64,000 bases of DNA from Azorinus chamasolen (GCA_963576725.1 OY755252.1:51733059-51797058); one strand, 5' to 3'. Numbered from the stretch's first letter, positions 32,648 to 43,245 are shown. Notes: a model not told the origin generated them from the sequence alone. Translations and numbers: made by a program.

Positions 32648-32700
32648 TATTAACCCTTTGCCCGCCGGCGGTGAATTAGTTAGTAGACAGAGCTACAGAT
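32648..32700. repeat. TTAA-end fragment
   Basis: 'ttaaccctttgcccgccggc' looks like a TTAA-MITE end of another type; no partner end was found. Confidence 0.3.
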
Positions 32701-32711
32701 GTACTAAAATT

Positions 32712-32818
32712 GTCATTTCTCCACCAAACCCTATACTGTGACCGCTCTAGAATAGTCTCTGCAAGATGATTCTAAAGAATGGTCACAATATAGGGTTTGG
32801 TGGAGAAATAAAGGAGCT
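32712..32818. mobile_element. MITE-E hairpin, near complete
   Basis: Arms 'atttctccaccaaaccctat' and 'atagggtttggtggagaaat' are exact reverse complements. Inner stem 'tgtgacc.ctct.gaat' / 'attctaaagaatggtcaca' around 'gtctctgcaagatg'. About 107 bp. Other copies or halves: 33808-33870, 34430-34525, 37395-37460, 54253-54330, 56408-56510. Confidence 0.8.
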
Positions 32819-33107
32819 ATTGTTGAAAATGTTTATAATCTTATATGAACCCCTATATTATATAAAACAATTTGTCTGCATCCAGATGAGATATCTAATA
32901 ACTCAGCATCCAAACCTTTCTACACTCTGATCATGGGCTTTTGAAAAAACAAAAGAAGTCTACTTTAACAATTTACAGCAAACGACAAGAGTTGCAGACA
33001 ATTAAAAGGTTACCTTGGTGACATAATCAAAACATGCCATTTGTCTAATGCAGCCTGAAAAAACATGGCCAAGCTTGAATCAATCAAGACTGACAAAATT
33101 TATAATC

Positions 33108-33165
33108 AGCTTGGATCCAGATCAGATACCCACTAACTCAACATTTCATCAGGATCAAAGCTGTT
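33108..33165. repeat. MITE-C-like fragment
   Basis: 'gcttggatccagatcagata' and 'catcaggatcaaagctgttt' form the short stem typical of MITE-C. Confidence 0.35.
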
Positions 33166-33198
33166 TTATACTAAATCTTCTGACATTTTTGAAAAGTT

Positions 33199-33815
33199 TT
33201 AACCCTTTCCCTCATAGAAACCCATATTCGCATATTGTAAACAGAGTAGACCCAGATCAGGAGCCGTTTAATCCAGTCTTCTTCTCTATTTTGCTTTTAA
33301 CATTACATAGATATGATTTTACAGTTTTTACCGAGGCAAAAATATCACTTGAAAAGTTTACATCATAAAAATTCATCTAAATAAAAGAAAATGTGTCCAT
33401 GGGACATGGATGTCCCCACGAACAAACAGGAAGTAGATGAACGACAGACCTGAAAAGGGGAGATACAATACAACTCACTATGATTATGCTTCAGACCAAA
33501 TATCACATCATTGCAGCTTACACCGGCAAAGAAATCTTTGACGAAAATTTTTGTCATTAAACAATCACCAAAATTCAATCAAAGTGTCGGCAAACAGGAA
33601 GTAGATGGACGACAGACCTGAAACAGGGAGACACATTACAACTCACTATGATAATGCTTCAGACCAAATATCAAATCATTCCACCTTACACAAGCCAAGA
33701 AATCCTTGACGAAAATTTTGTACGGACAGGACAGACAAGGGTAAAACTTAATGCCCCCGTCGCCTAAAGGCGGGGGCATAAAAATATTCATGATGTCATT
33801 ATTTCTTTCACAAAG
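33199..33815 (-). mobile_element. MITE-A copy 10 split by an HLE
   Basis: Left part 33199-33384 (TTAACCCTTTCCCTCATAGA to 'ataaaaattcatctaaataa'), right part from 33786 ('tattcatgatgtcattattt'). The right TTAA end is lost, running into a MITE-E half at 33808. Confidence 0.65.
33385..33785 (+). mobile_element. HLE ('gtccatgggacat' type), copy 2, two units
   Basis: It carries the unit 'caggaagtagatg[a/g]acgacagacctg' twice (33430 and 33597, 167 bp apart), each with 'tatgcttcagaccaaatatc'. The end is 'aatgcccccgtcgcctaaag' + gcgggggcataaaaa, a hairpin with cgcc/ggcg and tgccccc/gggggca arms. Confidence 0.7.
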
Positions 33816-33974
33816 AGATGATTCTAAAGAGTGGTCACAACATAGGGTTTGGTGGAGAAATGTCAATTTTAGTATTTGAGCACACATATTTATCTGTAGC
33901 TCTGATCTGCACTCTCATCATAATCCAAACTGCTCAATACTGGGACGTCAACAAAATGGAAGAAATTTCAGTAA

Positions 33975-34232
33975 TGAACCCTTTCCCTCATAAATATTTA
34001 TATAAGAATTATTGACTTGATGCCTATATATAGCTTATTGTTTACAATGGTGAATGAATGCAGGATATTTTTCAATGACAGAAACTAGAATCAGATCTAT
34101 ATAATTTGATATGGAAACAGAGCAGACCCTGATCAGATGGCTCCTGTCGGAGCTGTCTCCTGTCGGAGCTGTCTGATCTGGGTCTTAGATTATACTCTGT
34201 TTTCGAAGGCAATAAAAAAGGCATATCTATGC
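33975..34232 (+). mobile_element. MITE-A copy 11, duplicated loop
   Basis: 'gaaccctttccctcataaat' to 'gcatatctatgcagtaaata'. The loop word 'ctcctgtcggagctgt' occurs twice in tandem (34141-34175). Confidence 0.7.
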
Positions 34233-34365
34233 AGTAAATAATGATATTCATTACCTCAGTTTTTACAATAGCATAATATGTACACAAGACATTTACTGGT
34301 ACTGGTAGAAACTGTATAGTCACATCTCTCATAATTTCATAAGCAAACAAGATCAGATGGCTCCT
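34233..34365 (+). mobile_element. MITE-A left half (right half 35811-35889)
   Basis: It reads to 'gatcagatggctcctacagg' and breaks; the matching right half starts 'tacaggagccgtctaatcta' beyond the mariner and ends 'caatggagtaaaggtttaag'. The 1.44 kb between them holds unassigned sequence, a MITE-E hairpin and the mariner, so the loop of this MITE has served as an insertion site at least twice. Confidence 0.6.
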
Positions 34366-34429
34366 ACAGGACAGTGTTCTAGATAAGCATGTGTATCATG
34401 ATCAATATCATACACAAATAGTTTATTAC

Positions 34430-34525
34430 TCCACCAAACCCTATGTTGTGACCATTTGTTAAAATGGTCTCGAAGAGAAGATTCTAGTTAATGGTAACAA
34501 CACAGGGTTTAGTGGAGAAATAACT
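34430..34525. mobile_element. MITE-E hairpin
   Basis: 'ctccaccaaaccctatgttg' with 'caacacagggtttagtggag'; inner 'aaatggtctcgaagagaaga'. It lies just left of the mariner. Confidence 0.7.
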
Positions 34526-34546
34526 AGAATTTTGTACACACTCTTA

Positions 34547-35798
34547 CGAGGGGTGATTGATAAGTCCGTGACCTGGGGTAGAAACAGACCACTTATAAAT
34601 ATACCATTTCATGTTCATGTAGAAAAGATGTTATAATCACTCTGTTGTTTGCCAGAATTTGATTCTCAAAGCTACTTACTATGAGTACCTTTTAGCAAAT
34701 GGACAACGTTGGCCATCGTTCGATTATTCAATACCTTGGCCTCAAAGGCTTATCACCTAAGGAGATTCATGAGGACATTGTAGCTACATTGGGGAGCATG
34801 CCCCATATTATAGCATGGTGAAAAAATGGGCCACTGAATTTAAACGCGGTAGAGAGAGTCTTGAAGATTACCCCCGTCCTGGCAGGCCACCAACTGTCAC
34901 CTCAAAGGACACCAACCATAAAATCCATGATATGATTATGGCAGATCGGGGAATTACACAGCGGTACATTGCTACACAGCTGGGTATATCACAGGAACGA
35001 GTCCATGCAATTATCCATGATGATTTGCAAATGACAAAGGTTTCTGCCAGATGGGTCCCAAAACTTCTGAGTCTCGACCAGAAACAAGTTCGGTGCAACA
35101 TGTCCAGGGAAAACCTTGCGATGTTTGAGCGGGATCAGGAGAAGTTTCTCAAGCAGTTTGTAACTGTTGATGAAACATGGGCTCACCACTTCGAACCTAA
35201 GACAAAACTACAGTCAAAACACCCAGGATCAATACCCCCGAAAAAAGCCAAGTCGACAACATCCGCTGGGAAGGTGATTGCCACAGTTTTCTGGGATGCA
35301 AAAGGTGTACTGCTAGTGGATTATCTTGAAAGAGGTCACACTATTACCGGAAGGTATTATGCTGACCTCATGAGGCAGCTTCGTGAAAAAATCAAGGAGA
35401 CAAGGCATGGCAAACTGTCATTAGATGTGCTCTTCCATCAGGACAATGCTCCAGCACACAAGTCCACTGATGCCATGGCTGCCATTCAGGAATGTGGTTT
35501 TCAAATGGTTTAGCATCCACCATTTTCACCTGATTTAGCACCCTTTGACTATTACCTATTCCCCAAGATGAAAAAGGAACTCAGCGGCCGCCATTTTCGC
35601 ACTGATGATGACGTCAAACAAATTGTTGAAGCATTTCTTGAGGCTCAAGATGCCACCTTCTACAGGGAAGGTATCCAAATGCTCCAACACCGTTGGACAA
35701 AGTGTATAAGCTTGCAAGGCGACTACGTTGAAAAATAAATGAAAATATTGAGGTCAAACTGCTGCTCCCTGCCTCAGGCCACGGACAATCACCCCTCG
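34547..35798 (+). mobile_element. mariner-family transposon, 1252 bp
   Basis: TIRs: left 'cgaggggtgattgataagtc' + cgtgacctg, right reversed 'cgaggggtgattg' + tccgtggcctg (the right lacks five bases 'ataag'). TA duplications at 34545-34546 and 35799-35800. Size and TA target are those of mariner elements. It carries one transposase pseudogene in direct orientation. Confidence 0.95.
34699..35738 (+). pseudogene. mariner transposase, DD34D, inactivated
   Basis: ATG at 34699 starts MDNVGHRSIIQYLGLKGLSP (first helix-turn-helix) up to about 34795, where the frame is lost. The next frame (34815 onward) reads MVKKWATEFKRGRESLEDYP and the linker RPGRPP, second helix-turn-helix, then WVPKLL. Catalytic residues: Asp in VTVDETW (about 35170), Asp in HQDNAPAH (about 35444), third Asp in SPDLAPFDYYLFP (about 35550); 34 residues separate the last two, hence DD34D. 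A TAG at 35511-35513 cuts the frame between them, and the C-terminus ends GDYVEK-stop at 35738. About 346 codons in all, normal for mariner. One frameshift and one stop: non-autonomous at best. Confidence 0.95.
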
Positions 35799-36021
35799 TA
35801 TCTGTAGCTCTGTACAGGAGCCGTCTAATCTAGGTGTGCCCTGTTTGCAAAGGCATTAAAAAAGGTATATCAATGGAGTAAAGGTTTAAGCAGCAACAAA
35901 TTTTTGCAGACAGCGATCTGTTAGTGTCAGTAATTAATAGGTTGTATGAGATATTGACTTTAAGAGACTCCAGTAAAACCAATCCAAATTCAAATTCTGA
36001 GTCTTTATGATGGATGGTAGC

Positions 36022-36048
36022 TTAATCCTTTACTCCATGTATATATTG
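36022..36048 (+). mobile_element. MITE-A left-end stub
   Basis: 'ttaatcctttactccatgta' is directly joined to an HLE core at 36050. Confidence 0.45.
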
Positions 36049-36049
36049 C

Positions 36050-36469
36050 CCTACTTTCAACTGAAAGGCCTTTACCAAAGCCATCTGTATACCAAAGATG
36101 AATTGCCTAGCATTTGTAGTTCAGAAGTTAAAGCAATGTTAAAGTTTGTTAAAAACGGCAAAGTTTTCGAAATAGTGACCTTGACTGTGACCTGATTTCA
36201 TGTATCCTTATATCAAGTGAAAGGCCTTTACCCAAACTATCTGCATACCAAATATGAATTGTCTAGCTTAAGTAATTCAGAAGTTATAAGCAATGTTAAA
36301 GTTTTGTTAACGACGGGCCCGCTGAAGACCGTCCACCCACCAGACCGCCCACCTGCCCGGTTTTCATCCAGTCTCTATCTGTACTGGCTCAGAAGTTATT
36401 ACCAATGTTAAAGTTGGCGACAAACAAACAAATAGACAGGGCAAAAACAACATGCCCCCCAGATCTGAT
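36050..36469 (+). mobile_element. Chimeric HLE fragment
   Basis: 36050-36310 holds two units of the 25880-26560 family ('aactgaaaggcctttaccaa', 'gtagttcagaagttaaagc'). 36311-36368 is GC-rich ('cgtccacccaccagaccgcc'). 36369-36469 is the 3' end of the 10967 family, cut in the hairpin after 'tgccccccagatctg'. Three sources are joined in 420 bp. Confidence 0.6.
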
Positions 36470-36837
36470 CTCTGAAGTTCCTGAAACAATCTTGCTGGAT
36501 ATCGAACTTGGCCTAGATATTAGAGCCATAAACAGTTTTACATGAAAACAAAAACCCATGTCTCTTAACATTCGAGAGAAGTTACGGATAACAAAGAGCA
36601 TTAATTTCATAACATAGTGAACATAAATAATGGCTCGATTTTTTTATATTTTGTGTTCTGGAATACAAGGATAAATGTATACGTAGTTAGTTCAAAAGTA
36701 TAAGGTAAGACTTTATTCATAATCCTTTATACCAAATTACAGGGAAAAAATGATAAGAACAATTAAATGCATGAATCCAACATACACCACAGTCATGTCG
36801 GTAATTACAATAAATTGACACCTTATTGTTTAACAGT
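36470..36837. other. No recognisable feature
   Basis: Unique-looking; a 110-aa minus ORF at 36717-37049 overlaps the pogo-like end and has no domain. Confidence 0.35.
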
Positions 36838-37107
36838 GTTTTCAATATGGTGACGATTGTCTGTGTTCGCTGGTCCTTAATCCATGTTTGTCTACACCTT
36901 CGGATTATAGGTGTGAAAATCAAAGGTAAACATTCACGCCGGACAAAATATGACTTCGAGTAAGGCCGTGGTTTCGGACGACGCGAATTTGAATAATCCA
37001 AAATATTTAACATAGAAATAAGAAGGATGGAGATCGGGACTAACATCATGCTTCGAGTAACCCCGGAGCTTCGGATGAGAGGTGTTTGAATAACCGGGAC
37101 TCGACTG
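36838..37107 (-). mobile_element. pogo/Tigger-like terminal fragment
   Basis: On the minus strand it begins, after a TA, 'cagtcgagtcccggttattc' and continues with 'catccgaagctccggggtta', 'ttactcgaag' and 'ggattattcaaattcgcg', the run of 'TTATTCGAA' words typical of pogo/Tigger ends. The inner limit and the other end were not found; no transposase motif seen. Confidence 0.55.
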
Positions 37108-37740
37108 TATATGGCTACAAATCTGTCAATATGCCTGATATGTATAGAATGGTCCTAAACTCTATGTGTGCAAACAGTATTTTAGAAGAGAAATGTTTAA
37201 AACAAATGCTCCTCGAGGAGCTTTCTGCATTCCTTTCATTCTGCATTATGCAACCTGTGTACAAAATGCAAGAAGCTCTGTTTGGAAAATGTTATGCTGT
37301 GGAGAATTTTATTAGAGATAATATGGATACTACAATGTTAGTCCATTTTTCTAACACACTCCTCTTTCTCTCCAGTTGTGACTGCTAATTACAATCATCC
37401 TTTTCAGACAATTCTTATAAATGAAGAGTCACAATGTACGGTTTAGTGGAGGGATGAGATAATATCCTTGCAAATATGTCTAGTTTATTTATCTTATATG
37501 GAGACCTAATATTATGTATCAAACACACCTAAAGACTTCTACCAGAAATATAACACTAAAATGCATTATGATTATATACTCTCATAAATAACTAAGACGC
37601 TTGAAACGATTTCCTATGTCTGTTTTTATGGTAAAATATGAATATACGTACGTAATATCGCCAATTTTAACAAAATCAATACCATTACTGTAACAAAACC
37701 ATTTGCTTGAGGCATCTGCCTGACTAAATCATTCCAGCCT
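37108..37740. other. Mostly unassigned
   Basis: A 100-aa ORF at 37086-37388 starts inside the pogo-like end and has no recognisable domain. A MITE-E right half ('agtcacaatgtacggtttag') is at 37395-37455. Confidence 0.35.
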
Positions 37741-38067
37741 AGGGTCCATATTCACTAACATTTTGAGTCTAAATTAAAGACTCAAAGACTGTGACTTTTA
37801 CTCTTGCGCAATAAGTAAATTCTGCAACAATTGTTGTCTGCTTCAATTGTTAAATTAAAATTTCTCATTTCTTTGCAAAAATATGGTCAAAGTGTCAAAC
37901 AGTTTGGATCCTGATGAGATGCCACATTATGGAGCAACTGACTTGTTCACAATTATGTATCATAGTATGTTGATCAAATTTAAACAAATACTTAATGAAT
38001 GTACAACAATACTTAAAATTGCAGTTTTTGAACCTGGGCCTCAAATCTGCTGAATATGGACCCTGGA
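37740..38067. mobile_element. Element with 'agggtccatattca' inverted ends
   Basis: Left 'agggtccatattcactaaca' and right 'ctgaatatggaccct' are inverted copies about 310 bp apart. Inside lie 'gagtctaaattaaagactc' and a MITE-C copy (37840-37950). The right end is the starting point of the 42-bp array. Confidence 0.5.
37840..37950. mobile_element. MITE-C copy
   Basis: MITE-C: stem 'caaacagtttggatcc' with 'gatgagatgc' then its complement; here 'acagtttggatcctgatgag' with a weak second arm. Side words 'gtctgcttcaattgttaaa' and 'tttctttgcaaaaatatggt' are shared with 49730-49925 and 41200-41265. Confidence 0.6.
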
Positions 38068-38955
38068 TAGTAAAAGTAGTATGAAAGATTTACAAATATG
38101 GACCCTGGATAGTAAAAGTACTATGAAAGATTTACAAATATGGACCCTGGATAGTAAAAATGTACTATGAAAGATTAACAAATATGGACCCTGGATAGTA
38201 AAAGTACTATGAAAGATTTACAAATATGGACCCTGGATAGTAAAAATGTACTATGAAAGATTTACAAATATGGACCCTGGATAGTAAAAGTACTATGAAA
38301 GATTTACAAATATGGACCCTGGATAGTAAAAGTACTATGAAAGATTTACAAATATGGACCCTGGATAGTAAAAATGTACTATGAAAGATTTACAAATATG
38401 GACCCTGGGTAGTAAAAGTACTATGAAAGATTTACAAAATTTAATATGGACCCTGGATAGTAAAAATGTACTATGAAAGATTTACAAATATGGACCCTGG
38501 ATAGTAAAAGTACTATGAAAGATTTACAAATATGGACCCTGGATAGTAAAAGTACTATGAAAGATTTACAAATATGGACCCTGGATAGTAAAAGTACTAT
38601 GAAAGATTTACAAATATGGACCCTGGATAGTAAAAGTACTATGAAAGATTTACAAATATGGACCCTGGATAGTAAAAGTACTATGAAAGATTTACAAATA
38701 TGGACCCTGGATAGTAAAAATGTACTATGAAAGATTTACAAATATGGACCCTAGATAGTAAAAGTACTATGAAAGATTTACAAATATGGACCCTGGATAG
38801 TAAAAGTACTATGAAAGATTTACAAATATGGACCCTGGATAGTAAAAGTACTATGAAAGATTTACAAATATGGACCCTGGATAGTAAAAGTACTATGAAA
38901 GATTTACAAATATGGACCCTGGATAGTAAAAATGTACTATGAAAGATTTACAAAG
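38054..38955 (+). repeat. Minisatellite, 42 bp x about 21
   Basis: The unit is 'tatggaccctggatagtaaa' + 'agtactatgaaagatttaca' + aa. Occasional units read 'aaaaatgtac' and are 2 bp longer. Because 42 is 14 codons, runs of plain units stay open and give ORFs of 85 and 71 aa made only of the repeat MKDLQIWTLDSKST (38473-38730, 38727-38942). The longer units break the frame, which argues against translation. The unit begins with the right inverted end of the preceding element. Confidence 0.95.
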
Positions 38956-39178
38956 AGTATAACCCTTTATTCCATGAATATTCATGTAAGAAATAGTGAC
39001 ATCATGAATATTAGTGAACTGAAGTTTGATAAGGGCACAATCAATTAGGGGATTTTTTTTTATTAAGACAGAAACAGTTACTGTAGAATAAAACATTTTT
39101 TCATAAGCAAACAGATCAGACACTGACAGACTCCTACATTATATGGGTCTACACTGTTTGCAAATTGCAGATGAACTG
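38956..39178 (+). mobile_element. MITE-A copy 12
   Basis: 'ataaccctttattccatgaa' to 'gggtctacactgtttgcaaa'; the right TTAA end is missing and the loop is degraded ('gactcctacattata'). Confidence 0.7.
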
Positions 39179-39229
39179 TTTGAATATATTCAATTGTATG
39201 CTACAAATTAATGGTTTTTTATCCAAAGC

Positions 39230-39270
39230 TATGTTAGGTCCCTGACTGATACATGTTAGGTCCCTGACTG
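39230..39270. repeat. Small direct duplication
   Basis: 'atgttaggtccctgactgat' + ac is present twice in a row. Confidence 0.8.
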
Positions 39271-39396
39271 ATACACACTAAATACTTTGAACAATCACCA
39301 TGTGGTTCCCCCATTGTAAGCCCTTATTAAGCCTGAATTTTCAGAGGGGAATAGCCCATCAGTGTTTAACTATAGAGTCCATTCATTATGAAAGGA

Positions 39397-39643
39397 TTAA
39401 CCCTTTCCCTCAAATAAATGTGTTTCACACATTTGCAAACAGAGTAGACCCAGATCAGACGGCTTCTATAGGAGTCGTCTGATCAGGGTCTGCTGTTTGC
39501 TAATGGAATTTGATAGATCTGTTTCTTTAAATTCTGAAATGGCTATAATGTTCCACCTTTCCTAATTTGTTATAACTATTTTGTCCATGAGTATTCAGTA
39601 GGTATTGAAATTTTGTCTAAATATAGAACAGGGAAAGGGTTAA
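39397..39643 (-). mobile_element. MITE-A2 reference copy, 247 bp
   Basis: TTAACCCTTTCCCTCAAATA to 'tagaacagggaaagggttaa', both TTAA present. The central stem is 'gcaaacagagtagacccaga' ... 'tctgatcagggtctgctgtt'. Subfamily marks: 'gtccatgagtattcagtagg' and 'gttccacctttcctaatttg'. Confidence 0.9.
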
Positions 39644-39745
39644 ACTTACTAGAGGATTTTGAATGACAACCAGTGCAGACCCAGATCAGAAGACTCTCAT
39701 AAGAACACTCTAATCTGGGTCTACACTGTTTGCGATTCCTTACAA
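39640..39745. mobile_element. MITE-B copy sharing a TTAA with MITE-A2
   Basis: 'attttgaatgacaaccagtg' stem, 'gactctcataagaacactc' loop, 'gggtctacactgtttgcgat' stem. It abuts the preceding MITE, so the two may share one TTAA. Confidence 0.6.
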
Positions 39746-40187
39746 AAGGATCCAAACTGTATCATGCTCTGGGTGTATTATTGAAGAACACTGGAAGAAA
39801 AATAATATAAAAGCACATGACAAATTTTGGAGACAAAAAATAATGGTTGTACTGCAACATGAGTCCTATATAGGGAAACACATTCTCAACCCATGACATT
39901 ATACCATTTAAACAAACAAACAAACAAGCAATTCCAATAATCAACGAAATGTAATAACAAAACTTAAGATCTCAATCAAACGACTGTTCCCATGTAATCT
40001 TGTTTGCATGCAAGGTCTTCAACATGCTAAAAATCTGCTTCTCAACACAGTAATCAAGTTTTCAAAGCCAAATTGATTGCTTCAAGCATGCACACATCTC
40101 TGAGCTTAGTCTGTCATGGCAAGAAATATTTTTCATGCACTAAACATACTTAGTATTACGATCGCAGAGTATTGTCATTTAGTTCAG

Positions 40188-40305
40188 TTAACCCTTTACT
40201 CCATGAATATTCATGTAAAAAATAATGACATCATGAGTATTAATTAGATTAATTGTACAATCCCCTAAGAGCCCTCTGATCTTGGTCTACACTTTGCAGA
40301 ATGGT
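40188..40305 (+). mobile_element. MITE-A copy 13, inner deletion
   Basis: 'ttaaccctttactccatgaa' left end kept to 'gattaattgtacaat', then direct jump to 'cctctgatcttggtctacac'. Confidence 0.65.
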
Positions 40306-40589
40306 GTATTTGTTATCTTTTTTTCCTTTCTTTGATAAACAGCAGCTGAGCACTCTTCCTTTATCAAATGCACATGTAACAGAGTAATAACAAAATTTAG
40401 ACAGTTACAACAATCAACTGCATAACAACAGCAATCAAAGATAAAGAATGGGTCAATTTTTCAAACACTGCAGATCAGAACTTGATAAATTACTTTCTCT
40501 AGTGTTCATAACAGAACAACATATTTTGTTCACAGTGACCCAGTTTACAATTTTAGATCGACTCTTGAGAATGCTGGGAACATATGAAC

Positions 40590-40700
40590 TCGCATTTGTT
40601 AACAGTTCAGACCAAAACAAGAGGGCTCCAAGAGCAGCCTTCTTATCTGGGTCTGCACTATTTGTCATTCAAAATCCTTTAACACATTTTAGCCTTGAAT
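40590..40700. mobile_element. MITE-B fragment
   Basis: 'gttaacagttcagaccaaaa' ... 'cttatctgggtctgcactat' and 'cattcaaaatcctttaac'. Confidence 0.5.
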
Positions 40701-40765
40701 ACTGAATGAACCTTACTTTAAATACTAATGGAACAGGCCATTGTAAATATTCAGCATTTAAAGGA

Positions 40766-40972
40766 TTAACCCTTTCCTTCATATAAATGACTTTTCATGA
40801 ATTTGCAAACAGAACCATCTGATCTAGGCCTGCTCTGTTTGCTTATTGTATATTATATTCTACAGTTTCAAAACATCCTGTGTACATAAGCCATCATAAA
40901 AGTCCAGCAAATAAATATTCATGATGTCATTAACATAATCCTTACATGAATATCAAACAGGGAAAGGATTAA
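40766..40972 (-). mobile_element. MITE-A copy 14, TTAA at both ends
   Basis: TTAACCCTTTCCTTCATATA to 'caaacagggaaaggattaa', 207 bp; the first arm of the central stem is deleted. Confidence 0.8.
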
Positions 40973-41126
40973 TGAAAACAGGGCGCCATTCATAAAGGGC
41001 ACTAGGTTTTGTAGCATCTTCTGCCTTCTCCTGCTGTAGAATTGTTATACTGTAAGCTCAATCATTCATCTTCTATCACAAGTTCTGCCAATTCCAGAAA
41101 TATTTGGGCTGTTATATCAAAACCAA

Positions 41127-41270
41127 TTAACTCTCTCTACACGCTAGCGGCGAAACCGTGATTAAATATGCAAACACTTTGGATCCAGATGCGACGCCCC
41201 ATATTGTGGCATCTCAGGATCCAAGCTGTTTGACCATATTTATGCAAAGAAATGAGAAATTTTATTTTAA
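41127..41270. mobile_element. MITE-C copy
   Basis: 'ttaactctctctacacgcta' left end, stem 'caaacactttggatccagat' / 'atctcaggatccaagctgtt' around 'gcgacgccccatattgtggc', right flank 'gcaaagaaatgagaaatttt'. Confidence 0.65.
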
Positions 41271-41440
41271 CCCTTTACTCCATGAATATTCATGTCCGAA
41301 ATAATGACATCATGAATATGAATACGATTAATTGTTAGAATTGCAAAAGGACACAGAAAGTTTTGGCCATGGCAGAAACTGTAGAATCGTACCTATTATA
41401 TCATAAGCAAACAGAGCAGACCCTGATCAGACAGCAATGC
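41268..41440 (+). mobile_element. MITE-A copy 15, right end lost
   Basis: 'ttaaccctttactccatgaa' to 'cagaccctgatcagacagc'; then unrelated 'aatgcactgacgaaccaatc'. A second MITE-C fragment ('agtatggatcctgatcagat') is at 41545-41625. Confidence 0.65.
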
Positions 41441-41819
41441 ACTGACGAACCAATCAGAACCTATTTTGTTGTTGTTTTTTTCGACAGCATAATCATAAGC
41501 TGATCAGATATCATGTTTGCAAAGCTTCAACATTGTTTTTATTTCAGCAGGCTCATCAAGCAGTATGGATCCTGATCAGATAGCTCATAATGAATCTGAT
41601 CTGCATCAAAGCTGCTTGTGGATTAAGGCAGGGTTAGCAGTTTCTGGATGAACCCTTTCCCTGTTGAATTAAAAGTACTCTATTCATCTTAAGTATACCA
41701 AAACTTGGGTAAACCGTCAAGGTGCAATCTACATAATTTGCTACTCTACAGATTTAAAAGTAAATGTTTGAGTCATGCAGGAAACACACATTCGCTCGAA
41801 CAGCACCATGACACTAGAC

Positions 41820-42455
41820 TGTCGCAGGACAGCAAAGTACCTTGTCTACAAAGATGAAGTCCAAAATATTTTTCTATTTTAACTGAACTACATCAATGTT
41901 GAACCTACTGGCAAACTCTATTCCAAATACCAGCTACCTATGGCAAGTATTTCATGTTGTATTAGTGCATCTTAACACTTAGGTCTTACCCCAAAACTTT
42001 AACCTTGAGATTAAATCAGCTCAAAAAGCTAAGTCCAAAACAGGTGAAATTGAGACTAAAATTCAATTTTATTTTAATTTTTTAACTACACTACATCAAT
42101 GTTCAACACACAGGGAACCTCCATTCCAAATATCAGCTTTCTAGGGCAAATATTTCATGTAGTATTAGTGCATTTCAACACTTACCCCAAAACTTTAACC
42201 TTCCTATTTCAGCCCGAAAAGCTAAGTCCAAAACAGGTGAAATTTTGACTAAAATTGAGTTTTACTTTTAATTTTAACTACACTACATCAATGTTCAACA
42301 CGCTGGGAACTTCCATTTCAAGTATCAGCTTCCTAGCGCAAATATTTCATGTAGTATTATTAGTGCATTTCAACACAAACCCAAAACTTTAACCAAAAGC
42401 CGACACCGAGGTGATTCCATAAGCCCCCCTATTCTTCGAATAGGCGAGCTAAAAA
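41820..42455 (+). mobile_element. HLE with three 190-200 bp units
   Basis: Units are anchored by 'ctacatcaatgtt' at 41888, 42091 and 42283, with 'aaaagctaagtccaaaacag' and 'atttcatgtagtattagtgc'. The 3' tail 'caaaagccgacaccgaggtg' and the hairpin 'cctattcttcgaatagg' + cgagctaaaaa close the element. Confidence 0.65.
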
Positions 42456-42628
42456 ATAGAACAACAAATGTATAAGCCTACCAAAAGACGAAAAGAGACA
42501 CACAAAGACAAACAAACAAAACTTAGGTGAAGGATTGAAGCACCACCTTGGAACGGTCAGTGACAAGACTTTGTGTCACTGGGGGTTTAATCCACACCCT
42601 AAAAGACAAACAGTGTAAATAAACATAT

Positions 42629-42648
42629 CCCCCCCCCCCCCCCCCCCC
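42629..42648. repeat. Poly-C tract (20 C)
   Basis: Uninterrupted C run after 'aaataaacatat'. Confidence 0.9.
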
Positions 42649-42954
42649 TGACTAATCGATAGCAAATGCAGTGGTAAATTGCATATAAAAAGAAAACATA
42701 TTTAAGTGCAACAAACTGGATCCACCAATTGCTAGTGTACTCAATGACTGAGCTGCAATCAGAGTAGAAAATAACAATGGATCCGACATCCTCCTTTCGT
42801 TTCCGGATTTTAGAGGGCTCTTCACAGGGTACTAAGGTTTTCCTGTTGGCGAACATGAAAAGGGCAGCATGATTGCCAACTGTAAAACAGTTGATAACCA
42901 GACATGCAGTATGTTGTAGTACTATGTGTTTGATCCCTTTTTTCATGAATTTTT

Positions 42955-43245
42955 TCATACATTTAACAAAGTGCCGGTGAGGGTAACCCTAAATAAAAAA
43001 TATCAAAATGGTACGAACACTTTAATATTAACTCAGCTATATAAACCAGTGGAAAGGAGAGATTTGAGTATCCAAACACTAACTGCAAATATGGTACCTT
43101 AATTAAAAGTCTACTTACATTATCCCTGGCTGACTAAAGTGTTGTGTTGCCGGGGAGTAGCCTAGCAACAGTGTGTTGTCACTAGCAACAGAAAGACCTT
43201 GATACCCATTATGTGGGCTTTCATCCTCTCCCTGTATGGTTAATC
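42955..43245 (-). CDS. Candidate last two exons of a host gene (42955-42988, 43119-43245)
   Basis: Minus strand. The upstream exon (43245-43119, 127 bp) is bounded by a strong acceptor 'tttgttttgtgtttttcag' and a strong donor 'aat|gtaagtag'. Only one frame is open: it starts LTIQGEDESPHNGYQGLSVA and ends ATQHFSQPGI. A 130-base intron follows, with acceptor 'gatattttttatttag' at 42989-42990. Joining gives an ATG codon across the junction, then VTLTGTLLNV and stop TGA at 42955-42957. Length, splice signals, phase and composition agree, but the protein is not recognised. The 119-aa ORF at 42599-42958 lies in another frame and would be 3' UTR. Confidence 0.45.

Noticed and set aside
38473..38942. 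85- and 71-aa ORFs as a repeat protein gene
   Set aside because: They consist only of a 42-bp minisatellite; frame-breaking 2-bp longer units occur throughout and no promoter or flanking coding sequence exists.
42599..42958. 119-aa minus-strand ORF as a separate gene
   Set aside because: It is out of phase with the better-supported splice joint at 42988 and runs into a 20-base C tract; more likely 3' UTR or chance, though a separate gene cannot be excluded.
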